The notes beneath the pieces are model-generated. The model did not search any database. It worked only from the letters and a program-made list of their open reading frames with translations, and was not told where the DNA came from. A DNA stretch of 64,000 nucleotides from BOG-933 sp037132135 (lineage in GTDB: Bacteria; Pseudomonadota; Alphaproteobacteria; Azospirillales; Azospirillaceae): assembly GCA_037132135.1 (NCBI GenBank), contig JBAXPR010000005.1, forward strand, positions 1-64,000, in the 5' to 3' direction. Made by a program: the position numbers and the translations under genes. Below, one piece after another: positions 24,208 through 33,399 of the stretch. The first letter of the stretch is position 1; every line of letters begins with the position of its first letter.

Positions 24208-25167
24208 TCAGGCGTTCTGACTGGCGCTGTAGTGGCCGCCGGGACGAAAGCGCCTGAGGTACCCCGGCAGCACCGCCTCGATCGAGGTCGGAACAATCCC
24301 CAGGTCCCTGAGGCCCGGGCAGCCGGCCGCGACGACGTTGTCGCTCTTGAGAAGTTCGACCTGATCGCGGGTCAGCATCGGCTTCGGCAGGCGCTCGAAG
24401 ACCCAGGCCTGTATTCCTGCCAGCCACCAGGGGATGGTCAGCAACATCCGGGGCCGGCGAATCTCCTGGAGCACCCGGACCATCAGCTCCTTAAAGCTGT
24501 AGATGTTCGGCCCGCCCAGCTCAAAGGTGCGGCCGCAGGTCGAGGCATCGGCGAGCGCCGCCATCGCGGCATCGGCAACGTCGCCGACATAGACCGGCTG
24601 GAAGCGGGTGCCGCCGCCGCCGATCAGGGGCAGGAAAGGCGAGATCACCGCCATGCTGGCAAAACGGTTGAAAAAACCATCCTCGGGGCCGAAGACGATG
24701 CTCGGCCGCAGGATCGTCGCCTCGGGAAAGGCCGCGAGCACCGCCTGCTCACCAAGTGCCTTACTGCGGGCGTAGGCGGAGCGGGAAGCCGGATCGGCCC
24801 CGATCGCCGACAGCTGGATCAGCCGCGCCGCCCCGGCCGCCTTGGCCGCACGCGCGATTCGCCCCGCCGCTTCGGCCTGAACCGCGGTAAAGCTCCAGCG
24901 GCCGGACTCGAACAGAATCCCGATCAGATTGATGACACTATCGGCCCCGGCCACCGCCGCCGCAACCTGCTCGTCGCTGGTGATATCGACCGCGATCGGC
25001 ACCACCTGGCCGACTTCGCCGGCCGGCTTGAGAAACCCTGCCCGCCCCGGGTGCCGGCAGGCGATCCGGACCACCGCGCCGTCCAGCCTGACCAGCCGGC
25101 GCACCAGATGGCGCCCGAGAAAGCCGCTGCCGCCGAATACCGTGATGATTTTATTACGACCTGCCAT
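24208..25167 (-). CDS. NDUFA9-like atypical SDR (NAD(P)-binding) protein
   Basis: A 319-residue atypical short-chain dehydrogenase fold. It begins with the nucleotide motif TVFGGSGFLGRHLVRRLV and contains ADSVINLIGIL, AIGADPASRSAYARSKALGE, ILRPSIVFGPEDGFFNRFA and PVYVGDVADA, the pattern of the complex I NDUFA9 subunit and its bacterial relatives. Alphaproteobacterial homologues have been linked to complex I or to ubiquinone biosynthesis. The ATG at 25167 has GGGAG upstream. It is a single gene ended by the shared terminator. Confidence 0.85.
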   Translation of the reverse strand: MAGRNKIITVFGGSGFLGRHLVRRLVRLDGAVVRIACRHPGRAGFLKPAGEVGQVVPIAVDITSDEQVAAAVAGADSVINLIGILFESGRWSFTAVQAEAAGRIARAAKAAGAARLIQLSAIGADPASRSAYARSKALGEQAVLAAFPEATILRPSIVFGPEDGFFNRFASMAVISPFLPLIGGGGTRFQPVYVGDVADAAMAALADASTCGRTFELGGPNIYSFKELMVRVLQEIRRPRMLLTIPWWLAGIQAWVFERLPKPMLTRDQVELLKSDNVVAAGCPGLRDLGIVPTSIEAVLPGYLRRFRPGGHYSASQNA

Positions 25168-25370
25168 CCTCAATCTCCCGTACCACGAATTGACACCGTT
25201 TGACGGGGAAGCCCCAGCGGACGACCATGATCGGCCCGCATCCCGACCCGCGGTGAGAACAATGGCCGGCTTCACCCGGCCGGCCCGTCAGCACTAACAT
25301 ACATAGTGCGGACCGACCCGCCGTCATCGCGGCCGTGGCCGTGAAGATGGAGGCCCCCTGTGAAAAGCCG

Positions 25371-25397
25371 TTGACAGCGCCCGGCCGGAGCTATAGG
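25371..25397 (+). promoter_or_regulatory. probable tRNA-Leu promoter
   Basis: TTGACA at 25371-25376 and TATAGG at 25392-25397, a 15-bp spacer, end 28 bp before the mature tRNA 5' end. Confidence 0.6.
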
Positions 25398-25425
25398 AAC
25401 TCGGCCCACGCAAGACCCCACATGA

Positions 25426-25512
25426 GCCCAGGTGGCGGAATTGGTAGACGCGCAGGTTTCAGGTACCTGTGGCAGAAATGTCGTGGAAGTTCGAGTCTTC
25501 TCCTGGGCACCA
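25426..25512 (+). tRNA. tRNA-Leu (anticodon CAG), CCA encoded
   Basis: 87 nt. The acceptor stem GCCCAGG pairs with CCTGGGC (25502-25508), followed by discriminator A and an encoded CCA. The anticodon loop TTCAGGT gives anticodon CAG, reading CUG, the main Leu codon in such a GC-rich genome. The long variable arm (GTGGCAGAAATGTCGTGG region) is the class II feature of tRNA-Leu, and the T-loop GTTCGAGTC is present. Confidence 0.97.
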
Positions 25513-25530
25513 TCTCTGATCGTTGCGAAC

Positions 25531-25567
25531 ACCCCCGAGCCGGTCGCGGCCGGGGTTTATTTTTTTA
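25531..25567 (+). terminator. terminator after tRNA-Leu
   Basis: ACCCC (25531-25535) pairs with GGGGT (25552-25556), with an inner stem GCCG/CGGC around GTCG, followed by TTATTTTTTTAT. Confidence 0.75.
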
Positions 25568-25636
25568 TCCGGCCGGCGCGGCCGCCATTGCCATCGGTCC
25601 GGCCGGCGAGGCCGGCGCCCAGCGGAGACGGAGCCC

Positions 25637-26248
25637 ATGCCCATCGACCTTCATGATAGTGATCTGCCCGAGGGTCTGGCCTGGGGCGATTGTGTCGCCA
25701 TCGACACCGAGACCATGGGGCTGAACCCCCATCGCGACCGCCTCTGCCTCGTCCAGCTTTCCGCCGGTGACGGCACCGCCCATATCGTGCAGTTCCGCGA
25801 CGGCGACTATCGGGCGCCCACGCTGCGGCGCCTGCTGACCGATCCCGGAGTGACCAAGCTCTTTCACTTCGCCCGCTTCGACATCGCGACCGTCCATCGC
25901 CATTTGGGCATCGTGATCGGGCCGGTCTATTGCACCAAGGTCGCGGCCCGGCTGGTGCGCACCTTCACCGACCGCCATGGCCTCAAGGATCTGTGCAAGG
26001 AGCTGCTGGGCATCGAGCTTTCGAAGCAGCAGCAGACCTCGGACTGGGGCGCCGCCGAGTTGACCCCCGACCAGCTGAAATACGCCGCCTCGGATGTGCT
26101 TTATCTTCATGCCCTGCGCCACCGTCTCGACGAGTTGCTGGAGCGCGAAGGGCGCCGGCATCTCGCCGAAGGCTGCTTCCGCTTTCTGCCGACCCGGGCC
26201 CTGCTCGACCTCGGCGGCTGGGATGACCCCGATATTCTCCAGCACTGA
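25637..26248 (+). CDS. RNase D-like 3'-5' exonuclease (exonuclease domain only)
   Basis: A 203-residue DEDDy exonuclease: CVAIDTETMGL (first Asp and Glu), LFHFARFDIAT (second Asp) and YAASDVLYLHALR (Tyr and last Asp). It is about half the length of E. coli RNase D and lacks the HRDC domains, as is common in alphaproteobacteria. It trims 3' ends of tRNA and other stable RNAs. It sits right after tRNA-Leu(CAG) but has its own ribosome site (GGAGACGGAG). Confidence 0.88.
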   Translation: MPIDLHDSDLPEGLAWGDCVAIDTETMGLNPHRDRLCLVQLSAGDGTAHIVQFRDGDYRAPTLRRLLTDPGVTKLFHFARFDIATVHRHLGIVIGPVYCTKVAARLVRTFTDRHGLKDLCKELLGIELSKQQQTSDWGAAELTPDQLKYAASDVLYLHALRHRLDELLEREGRRHLAEGCFRFLPTRALLDLGGWDDPDILQH

Positions 26249-26325
26249 GCGCCCGCGAGAAGGCCGGTTGTTCGCGGCGGCCGGCGGTGCTACCTTCCGC
26301 TCCGCTCGAACAGCGAAGCGGAGTC

Positions 26326-27303
26326 ATGACCACCAGCCCCCCCACCCCCGCCGAGTCCGGCAGCGCCAGCGGTGCGCGCGTTCTCCGTCTCGAGGCCGAA
26401 GCCCTTCTCCGTCTCGCCGACACGCTTGGTGACCCCTTTGAACAGGCGGTGGCCTGTCTGGCCGGCGTTGGGGGCCGGGTGGTGGTCACCGGCATGGGCA
26501 AGAGCGGCCATATCGCTAAGAAGATCGCCGCCACCCTTGCCTCGACCGGCACGCCGGCCCAGTTCGTCCACCCGGGCGAGGCCAGTCACGGCGACCTCGG
26601 CATGATCGCCCGCAACGACGGCGTGGTCGCACTGTCCAACTCCGGCGAAACCAGCGAGTTGGCCGACATCATCGCCTATACCCGCCGCTTTGGCATTCCC
26701 CTGATCGCGATCAGCCGCAACGCCGCCTCGACCCTGGCCGAGCAGGCCGACATTCTGCTCCAGCTGCCCGCCGCGCCCGAAGCCTGTCCGCTCGGCCTCG
26801 CCCCCACCACCTCGACCACCATGATGCTGGCCCTCGGCGACGCCCTCGCGGTGGCGCTCTATGAGCGGCGCGGCTTCTCGGCCGCCGATTTCTATGTCTT
26901 CCATCCCGGCGGCCAGCTCGGGCGGCAGCTGCTGCGGGTCGCCGACATCATGCACCAGGGCGCCGAGCTGCCGGTGGTGCCGGCCGGGACCCCGATGGCC
27001 GAGGTGATCCTGGTCATGACCCAGGGCCGCTTCGGCTGCGTCGGCATCGTCGACAGCGGCGGACAGCTGGCCGGGATCATCACCGACGGCGACCTCCGCC
27101 GCCACATGAACCCCGAATTGCTCTCGGCGGCCGCGGAAACCGTGATGACCCGCCGGCCGAAAACCATCCGCCCCGGCGCCCTGGTCGCCGAAGCGATCGG
27201 CCAGATGAACACCCTCGCGATCACCACCCTCTTCGTCACCGAGGACGGCCAGCCGATCGGCATCATCCACATCCACGACTGCCTCAGAACGGGGGTGGCA
27301 TGA
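26326..27303 (+). CDS. kdsD: arabinose-5-phosphate isomerase (KdsD/KpsF family)
   Basis: A 325-residue enzyme converting ribulose-5-phosphate to arabinose-5-phosphate, the first step to Kdo of LPS. The SIS domain covers about residues 25-190 (VVVTGMGKSGHIAKKIAATLASTG, HPGEASHGDLGM, ALSNSGETSEL, PTTSTTMMLALGDALA), then HPGGQLGR and two CBS domains. ATG at 26326 follows GCGGAG. It overlaps lptC by 4 nt (ATGA), tying Kdo synthesis to LPS export. Confidence 0.93.
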   Translation: MTTSPPTPAESGSASGARVLRLEAEALLRLADTLGDPFEQAVACLAGVGGRVVVTGMGKSGHIAKKIAATLASTGTPAQFVHPGEASHGDLGMIARNDGVVALSNSGETSELADIIAYTRRFGIPLIAISRNAASTLAEQADILLQLPAAPEACPLGLAPTTSTTMMLALGDALAVALYERRGFSAADFYVFHPGGQLGRQLLRVADIMHQGAELPVVPAGTPMAEVILVMTQGRFGCVGIVDSGGQLAGIITDGDLRRHMNPELLSAAAETVMTRRPKTIRPGALVAEAIGQMNTLAITTLFVTEDGQPIGIIHIHDCLRTGVA

Positions 27304-28064
27304 CCGCCTCGGACACGATCCGTCCGGCGACCGCCCGCCCGATTCCGGCGGCAGCTCCGCGCCCGGCTTCGGCGGGGTCGGCCAGGGAACCGGCAAAGGC
27401 GGAGCCGCGGGCGGCGCTGCCCGGCTGGATGCATCAGGGCCGCGGCCACGGCAAGCCCCGGATACCCAACGAGCACTATTCCCAGTTGGTGCGCCGGCTC
27501 AAGATCGCGCTGCCGCTGGCGGCTCTGGCCCTGATCGCCCTGGTCGCGGTCTGGCCCTATATGAGCACCAGCCAGACCGAGACCAGCAAAATCGACAAAA
27601 GCCAGACCACCATGGTCAACGCCCGCTATTTCAGCCGGGACAAGGCCGACCGCCCGTTTTCCGTCTCCGCCAAGAGCGCGGCCCTGGTCCCCGACTCGCC
27701 CTCTCTTGTGGATCTGATCCAGCCCGAAGGCGAGATGACCCAGACCAACGGCAGCTGGCTGACCGTCACCGCCGAGCGCGGCCGCTACAATCAGGACGAC
27801 GGACGGCTGTTGATGCTGGACAATGTCCACCTCTTGCGCGATGACGGCTTTGAGTTCGTCACCGACGAGGCCGAGATCGACACCAAGTCCGGCAACGCCT
27901 GGGGCAACCACACCGTCACCGGTCAGGGTCCGAGCGGCGAAATCCATGCCGACGGTTTTGTGGCCACCGACCGCGGCAAGACCATCAGCTTTACCCATTC
28001 GTCGAGCGCCAGGGTCCTTTCCGGCCCCCCGCAGACCGGCAGCGGCAACGGACCTCCACCATGA
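27300..28064 (+). CDS. lptC: LPS export protein LptC
   Basis: A 254-residue bitopic membrane protein: a Pro/Ala-rich cytoplasmic N-terminus of about 70 residues, one membrane helix (LKIALPLAALALIALVAVW), then a periplasmic beta-jellyroll with alternating strands (ARYFSRDKADRPFSVSAKSA, GSWLTVTAERGRYNQDDG, VHLLRDDGFEFVTDEAEID). LptC links the LptB2FG transporter to LptA. The cytoplasmic extension is longer than in E. coli. It overlaps kdsD and lptA by 4 nt each. Confidence 0.9.
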   Translation: MTASDTIRPATARPIPAAAPRPASAGSAREPAKAEPRAALPGWMHQGRGHGKPRIPNEHYSQLVRRLKIALPLAALALIALVAVWPYMSTSQTETSKIDKSQTTMVNARYFSRDKADRPFSVSAKSAALVPDSPSLVDLIQPEGEMTQTNGSWLTVTAERGRYNQDDGRLLMLDNVHLLRDDGFEFVTDEAEIDTKSGNAWGNHTVTGQGPSGEIHADGFVATDRGKTISFTHSSSARVLSGPPQTGSGNGPPP

Positions 28065-29026
28065 GACCAGCGACCCAGGCACCCCGCGGCGCGCCCGCCG
28101 GCATCCGGCCCCTCTCCGCCCGGCCCGCCGGCATCCTGCTGTTCGGGGCTCTGCTGTGGCTGGGCGGGCTGACCGTGGCGGCTCCGGCCGGGGCCGCCGA
28201 GACCACCACCCTGCCCGGCACCAACGGCACGGCCAGGCAGCCGGTGGATATCCAGGCCGACAACGCCATCGAATGGCATCAGGACCAGAAAGCCTACGTC
28301 GCCCGCGGCCACGCCAGCGCCGTGCGCGGCACCAGCACGATCTATGCCGACGTCCTGACCGCCTTCTACCGCGAGACCAAGGAGAAGGGCGCCGAGGTCT
28401 TCCGCATCGCCGCCGAGGGCAACGTCCACATCGTCTCGCCCTCCCAGGAGATTTTCGGCGATCACGGCGTTTACGACACCGACCGGCAGGTCGGCATGCT
28501 CACCGGCCAGGGCCTGCGGCTGCTGACCCGGACCGATGTCGTCACCGCCCGCGACAGCCTGGAGTATTACGAGGCCACCAAGCTGGCCGTCGCCCGCGGC
28601 GACGCGATCGCGGTCCGGGGCGACAAGCGGCTGCGCGCCGACACCCTGATCGCCCAGTTCGCCCAAGCACCGGCCGCCGCCGCTGGCGCGGCCAAACCCG
28701 GCCCGGCCAAGCCCGGCGCTGCCAAGGCCGAGGGTCCGGCGACCTCGCTGGACCGGCTCGACGGGGTCGGCGGCGTCGTGATCACCACCGCCCAGGATGT
28801 CGCGCTCTGCGACCGCGTGCTCTATTCGGCGTCAACCGAGATCGCCGTGCTGAGGGGCAACGTCCGCATCACCCGCGGCACCGACCAGATCAACGGCGAT
28901 GCCGCCGAAATGAACATGAAGACCCATGTCAACCGCGTGCTCGGCACCGGCCGGCGCGTCGAAGGACTGCTGATTCCGAAGGCCGACCCCTCAAAGAAGC
29001 CGGGCCGGGACAAGGCGCCCGACTGA
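28061..29026 (+). CDS. lptA: LPS transport periplasmic protein LptA (OstA-like)
   Basis: A 321-residue periplasmic bridge protein carrying LPS from LptC to LptD. The signal peptide ends near APAGAAE; two OstA-like strand sets follow (VDIQADNAIEWHQDQKAYVARGHA in part, GVYDTDRQVGMLTG, VRITRGTDQINGDAAEMNMKT). An Ala/Pro/Lys-rich insert around residues 205-230 splits the fold, making it much longer than the 185-residue E. coli protein. Basic C-terminus. Confidence 0.9.
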   Translation: MRPATQAPRGAPAGIRPLSARPAGILLFGALLWLGGLTVAAPAGAAETTTLPGTNGTARQPVDIQADNAIEWHQDQKAYVARGHASAVRGTSTIYADVLTAFYRETKEKGAEVFRIAAEGNVHIVSPSQEIFGDHGVYDTDRQVGMLTGQGLRLLTRTDVVTARDSLEYYEATKLAVARGDAIAVRGDKRLRADTLIAQFAQAPAAAAGAAKPGPAKPGAAKAEGPATSLDRLDGVGGVVITTAQDVALCDRVLYSASTEIAVLRGNVRITRGTDQINGDAAEMNMKTHVNRVLGTGRRVEGLLIPKADPSKKPGRDKAPD

Positions 29027-29084
29027 CCCCGCCCGCCGTTGCGCCCCCTCTTGCCTGAACGCTCCCGGAGCCCCGTCTCGCGCC

Positions 29085-29858
29085 ATGGACCACAGCCTCC
29101 ACACCGCCCCCGACCGCCACGCCAGCCCGGCCACGACCGCCGGTCTGGTCGCCCACAATCTCGGCAAGAGCTTCAAGCAGCGGCCGGTGGTGCGCGGGGT
29201 CAGCGTTGCGGTGCAGCGGGGGGAGGCGGTCGGCCTGCTCGGGCCGAACGGTGCCGGCAAGACCACCTGCTTTTATATGATCACCGGCCTGATCGGACCG
29301 GACTACGGCACGATCAGCCTCGACGGCAACGACATCACCGGCCTGCCGATGTACCGGCGGGCCCGGCTTGGCATTGGCTATCTGCCCCAGGAGGCCTCGA
29401 TCTTCCGCGGCCTGTCGGTCGAAAACAATATCCGCGCCGTGCTCGAGGTGGTCGAACAGGATCACCACACCCGCGAAGCGATGCTCGACGAGTTGCTGGC
29501 GGAATTCTCGATCACCCACATCCGGCGGGCACCGGCACTGGCGCTCTCGGGCGGCGAGCGCCGCCGCGTCGAAATAGCGCGGGCACTGGCCACCCAGCCC
29601 CATTTCATTCTGCTCGACGAGCCGCTGGCCGGCATCGATCCCATTGCCGTCAATGAGATCCGCGAACTGATCCGCCACCTGCGGGATCGCGGCATCGGCG
29701 TCCTGATCACCGATCACAACGTCCGGGAAACCCTCGACATCGTAGATCGGGCATACATTATGCATGAAGGTGTGGTATTGATGGAGGGAGCCCCGGCCGA
29801 CATCGTCGCCCACGAGGATGTCAGACGGGTATATCTGGGTGAGAGGTTCAGCCTTTAG
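29085..29858 (+). CDS. lptB: LPS export ABC transporter ATPase LptB
   Basis: A 257-residue ABC ATPase powering LPS extraction with LptFG. Walker A GPNGAGKTT, Q-loop IGYLPQEASIFRGL, signature LSGGERRRVEIARAL, Walker B FILLDEPLAGIDP and switch H in ITDHNVRETLDI are all intact. It follows lptA by 58 bp and precedes rpoN by 79 bp, the order usual in proteobacteria. Confidence 0.95.
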   Translation: MDHSLHTAPDRHASPATTAGLVAHNLGKSFKQRPVVRGVSVAVQRGEAVGLLGPNGAGKTTCFYMITGLIGPDYGTISLDGNDITGLPMYRRARLGIGYLPQEASIFRGLSVENNIRAVLEVVEQDHHTREAMLDELLAEFSITHIRRAPALALSGGERRRVEIARALATQPHFILLDEPLAGIDPIAVNEIRELIRHLRDRGIGVLITDHNVRETLDIVDRAYIMHEGVVLMEGAPADIVAHEDVRRVYLGERFSL

Positions 29859-29937
29859 GCGAACGTCGTCGGTTGGGATGCGACACAGGCGCTGAGACTC
29901 CACCCGGGCTGCCTTTGACGGATGACAATACCGGACC

Positions 29938-31464
29938 ATGGCGCTTTCACAGCGACTAGACCTCAGACAGTCCCAAACCCTGGTGATGACGCCGCAGCTG
30001 CAGCAGGCGATCAAGCTGCTGCAACTGTCGAACCTGGAACTGTCCGACTTCATCGACCGCGAGATCGAGCAGAACCCGCTGCTGGAGCGCGCCGAGGAGA
30101 GCAGCGCCGAGGGCGGCGACAGCTTCGAGCCCGAGGCGCCCGAGCCCGCACCCGAGTCGGAGCGGCCGCTCCGCGACACCCTTGATTTCACCACTTCCGA
30201 GACCCTGCCCGGAGCCGGCGAAAGCCCGCTCGACACCGACTTCGAGAATGTCTGGACCAACGGCAGCGCCACCGACAACACGATGGGCGACGGCGAAACC
30301 CTTGGCCAGTGGTCGGGCAGCGGCGGCCGCTCGGGCTTCGATGAGAGCGACCTCAACCTCGAGCAGACCCTCGCAGGCGAGATCAGCCTGCGTGATCATC
30401 TGCTCAGCCAGCTGAACGTCGATCTCACCACCCCGGCCGAGCGGCTGATCGGCACCGCCCTGATCGATCTGCTCGACGAAACCGGCTACCTCACCGCCGA
30501 TCTCGCCGATCTCGCCGAACAGCTCGGCTGCCCGCTGGCCGAGATCGAGCGGGTGCTGGCCCAGTTGCAGCGCTTTGATCCGCCGGGTATCTTCGCCCGT
30601 TCTCTCAAGGAATGCCTTGCCATCCAGCTGCGCGACCTCGACCGACTCGACCCGGCGATGGCGGCGTTGCTGGAGCACCTCGACCTGCTGGCGGCGCGCA
30701 ACATGGCGGCGCTGATCAAGGTCTGTGGCGTCGACGCCGAAGACATCACCGACATGCTGGGGGAGATCCGCAAGCTCAACCCCAAGCCGGCCCTCGCCTT
30801 CGATCATGGGCTGGCGCAGCCGGTAACCCCCGACATCCTGATGCGCGCCCAGTCCGGCGGCGGCTGGATCGTCGAACTCAACCCCGACACCCTGCCCCGG
30901 CTGCTGGTCAACCAGCGCTATTTCACCAAGGTCAGCGTCGAGCTGCGCTCCAAGGCCGAGCGCGACTATCTGACCGAACGGCTCAACTCAGCCAACTGGC
31001 TGATGAAGTCGCTCCACCAGCGCGCCACGACCATTCTCAAGGTCGCCTCCGAGCTGGTACGCCAGCAGGACGCCTTCTTCCTCCACGGCGTCCAGCACCT
31101 CAAGCCCCTGATTCTCCGGGATATCGCCGAGGCGATCGGCATGCACGAATCGACCGTCAGCCGGGTCACCAGCAACAAGTTCATGGTCACGCCGCGCGGC
31201 ATTTTCGAGCTGAAATATTTCTTCACGTCCTCGATTCAGGGCGCCGATGGCGGCGCCAACCACTCGGCCGAGGCGGTTCGCTTCCGAATCAAAGCGCTGG
31301 TCGACGAGGAAACCGCCGAGACCGTGCTCTCGGACGACCGGATCGTCGAAGTCCTGCGCGACGACGGCATTGACATTGCCCGGCGAACAGTAGCCAAATA
31401 TCGCGAAGCCATGCGCATTCCGTCATCCGTGCAGCGGCGCCGTGAGAAGTCTCTTCGTTTCTGA
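29938..31464 (+). CDS. rpoN: RNA polymerase sigma-54 factor
   Basis: A 508-residue sigma-54. Region I is Gln/Leu-rich (LRQSQTLVMTPQLQQAIKLLQLSNLEL), an acidic region II follows, then the core-binding domain, the helix-turn-helix (IGMHESTVSRVTSNKFM) and the RpoN box ARRTVAKYREAM near the C-terminus. It directs transcription of nitrogen and other genes that need enhancer-binding ATPases. It lies between lptB and hpf as in many proteobacteria. Confidence 0.96.
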   Translation: MALSQRLDLRQSQTLVMTPQLQQAIKLLQLSNLELSDFIDREIEQNPLLERAEESSAEGGDSFEPEAPEPAPESERPLRDTLDFTTSETLPGAGESPLDTDFENVWTNGSATDNTMGDGETLGQWSGSGGRSGFDESDLNLEQTLAGEISLRDHLLSQLNVDLTTPAERLIGTALIDLLDETGYLTADLADLAEQLGCPLAEIERVLAQLQRFDPPGIFARSLKECLAIQLRDLDRLDPAMAALLEHLDLLAARNMAALIKVCGVDAEDITDMLGEIRKLNPKPALAFDHGLAQPVTPDILMRAQSGGGWIVELNPDTLPRLLVNQRYFTKVSVELRSKAERDYLTERLNSANWLMKSLHQRATTILKVASELVRQQDAFFLHGVQHLKPLILRDIAEAIGMHESTVSRVTSNKFMVTPRGIFELKYFFTSSIQGADGGANHSAEAVRFRIKALVDEETAETVLSDDRIVEVLRDDGIDIARRTVAKYREAMRIPSSVQRRREKSLRF

Positions 31465-31567
31465 TCCGTCGGGTTTGACCCGCAGGGTTCTCCTCACGCC
31501 GCACCGGACGAACCGGCGCCGGGCCGATGCTTTTTTGCCCGTACCGGGGGTGCGACTTGAGCATTCC

Positions 31568-31596
31568 TTGACAACACACGACGCGCGCTACTATTT
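31568..31596 (+). promoter_or_regulatory. sigma-70-type promoter upstream of hpf
   Basis: TTGACA (31568-31573) and CTATTT (31591-31596) with a 17-bp spacer, about 70 bp before the hpf ATG. hpf and ptsN could therefore be made independently of rpoN. Confidence 0.55.
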
Positions 31597-31668
31597 TTCA
31601 GGTCCGTTCCGAGAGCCGCGTCGTGTCACCCACTCTCGGCGGACCCATTAGTCCGGACAAAGTCAGAC

Positions 31669-32268
31669 ATGCACCTATCCGTCAAAGGCAAGCAGCTTGA
31701 CGTCGGAGATGCCTTGCGCAGCCACGTTGCCGAAAACCTCAACGCCGTTGTTGGGAAATTTTTCGGCCGGCCGATCGAGGCGAACGTCGTCTTCTCCCGC
31801 GATGCCCATCTCTTCAAGGCCGACATCTCGGTTCATGTCGGGCGCGGCATCATGGTCCAGACCATCGGCGAGGCCGACGAGCCCTATCCGGCGTTCGACA
31901 TGGCCTGCGACAAAATCGCCCAGCGCCTGCGCCGCTACAAGGAGCGGCTGAAAAATCATCACTCGAGCGTCGAAGACGCGCCCGAGCCGCTGCACGCCAA
32001 GAAGTACATCCTTCAGGCCGAGCCCGAGGATCATGACGGTCAGGCCGCCGCCGCCGTGGACGCGCTCCAGCCCGTCGTGATCGCCGAGATGACCACACCC
32101 ATCGAAACCCTCACCACCGGCGAGGCGGTGATGCGCATGGAACTCGCCGATCTGTCGGCGATGATGTTCCGCAATCGCGCTCACGGCGGCCTCAACATGG
32201 TCTACCGCCGCACCGACGGTCACGTCGGCTGGGTAGATCCCAAAGGCAGCGGCAACACGAACGCCTGA
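31669..32268 (+). CDS. hpf: long-form ribosome hibernation promoting factor
   Basis: A 199-residue protein: an N-terminal RaiA/HPF beta-alpha fold (residues 1-100, MHLSVKGKQLDVGDALRSHV) and a C-terminal dimerisation domain (residues 140-190, TTPIETLTTGEAVMRMELADLSAMMF). Long HPF joins two 70S ribosomes into 100S dimers in stationary phase. Its place after rpoN and before ptsN is the classic rpoN cluster. Confidence 0.94.
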   Translation: MHLSVKGKQLDVGDALRSHVAENLNAVVGKFFGRPIEANVVFSRDAHLFKADISVHVGRGIMVQTIGEADEPYPAFDMACDKIAQRLRRYKERLKNHHSSVEDAPEPLHAKKYILQAEPEDHDGQAAAAVDALQPVVIAEMTTPIETLTTGEAVMRMELADLSAMMFRNRAHGGLNMVYRRTDGHVGWVDPKGSGNTNA

Positions 32269-32305
32269 CTGCCATGCCGGACCGGTCAACCCATGTCGGC
32301 TCATC

Positions 32306-32764
32306 ATGATTGAATTGATCACGCCCGCAAGCATCATCGCCAACCTCAGAGCCGGCAACAAAAAGCAGGCCCTGCAGGAGTTGGCGCGCAAGGCCGCCGA
32401 GTTGACCGGGCAGCACGAGCGGATGATCTTTGACGTCCTCCTCGAGCGGGAACGTCTCGGCACCACCGGCGTCGGCCAGGGCATCGCCATTCCCCACGGG
32501 AAACTGTCGAGCCTGAACCGCGTCTATGGCATCTTCGCCCGCCTGGAACGGGCGATCGATTTTGATGCCATCGACGAACAGCCGGTGGACCTGATGTTCC
32601 TGCTGCTCGCCCCCGAGCAGGCCGGCGCCGATCACCTCAAGGCCCTGGCCCGGGTGTCGCGTCTGCTGCGGGACAACTCGATCTGCGAAAAATTGCGCGG
32701 CTCAACCAGCGCCGACGCGATCTACGCCCTCCTGACCCAGACCGAGGCCAGCCACGCGGCCTGA
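32306..32764 (+). CDS. ptsN: PTS-Ntr regulatory protein EIIA-Ntr
   Basis: A 152-residue EIIA of the fructose/mannitol type with the phosphoacceptor His64 in GIAIPHGKL. It is phosphorylated by NPr and regulates potassium uptake, nitrogen and carbon functions. It lies 37 bp after hpf and is the last gene of the cluster; a weak hairpin follows. Confidence 0.94.
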   Translation: MIELITPASIIANLRAGNKKQALQELARKAAELTGQHERMIFDVLLERERLGTTGVGQGIAIPHGKLSSLNRVYGIFARLERAIDFDAIDEQPVDLMFLLLAPEQAGADHLKALARVSRLLRDNSICEKLRGSTSADAIYALLTQTEASHAA

Positions 32765-32769
32765 CCCGG

Positions 32770-32799
32770 CCGCACCGGCATGGCAGCATCCCGGTGCGG
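32770..32799. terminator. hairpin between ptsN and hemerythrin gene
   Basis: CCGCACCGG (32770-32778) pairs with CCGGTGCGG (32791-32799) around a 12-nt loop. There is no T-run on either side, so it may only slow polymerase or act with Rho. Confidence 0.4.
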
Positions 32800-32800
32800 G

Positions 32801-33196
32801 TCAGCGGCGGGTCAGGAACAGCGCGAGTTCGGCATCGGCGCTGTCGCGGTGCCCGGCCATCAGGCGGAACACCACCGAAACCACGGTGTCGAGATAGTCG
32901 GTCCGCACACCGCTGCCGGCGACCAGTGTGTCGACCTCGCGGGCAAAGGCGGCATGCTCGGCGGTGTGCGCCTCGAGACCGGGATAACCGGTCTCGCGCA
33001 TCAGCTGTTCCTCGTGGGCGAAGTGCAGGTGCAGGTAGCCGGTGAAGGCGCGAAGGTGCGCCAGCACGGCCCGTGGGTCCCGCTTCCTGGCCATGATCGC
33101 GTCGTAAAGCGTGTTGGCCAGGATCAGCAAATGCTTGTGCTCATCGTCGATCTGCTTGCAACCGACTTCGAGCGAGCCATTCCACTCCATCAGCAT
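32801..33196 (-). CDS. bacteriohemerythrin
   Basis: A 131-residue four-helix protein with the diiron oxygen-binding motifs: DDEHKHLL, LHFAHEEQLM, HTAEHAAF and the last H/D pair in AGHRDSAD. The start MLMEWNGSLEVGCKQID is typical. It binds O2 reversibly and is often linked to aerotaxis or oxygen supply in microaerophiles. Single gene, convergent with ptsN. Confidence 0.92.
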   Translation of the reverse strand: MLMEWNGSLEVGCKQIDDEHKHLLILANTLYDAIMARKRDPRAVLAHLRAFTGYLHLHFAHEEQLMRETGYPGLEAHTAEHAAFAREVDTLVAGSGVRTDYLDTVVSVVFRLMAGHRDSADAELALFLTRR

Positions 33197-33399
33197 CGTT
33201 GGACATCCTCAAGCCTGAAACCCCGAGGTGTGCCCTCGTCGCCCCGCTCCCCCGTGGCATACCATGCGATGCCCTGTGCTGGCCATCACAGCATAAACTT
33301 GGCTTTTTAGACTAAAGTCTTCAAGAGCTGACCAGACCCTGACGGCAGAACGCCGGTCTCTTGGGGCTGTGATCCGCGCGCACCGAGGAGAATCCAGCC

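Noticed and set aside
31497..31512. 16-bp sequence repeated at 61661-61676
   Set aside because: An exact 16-mer repeat in 64 kb of biased sequence is expected about once by chance, and neither copy has a context in common.
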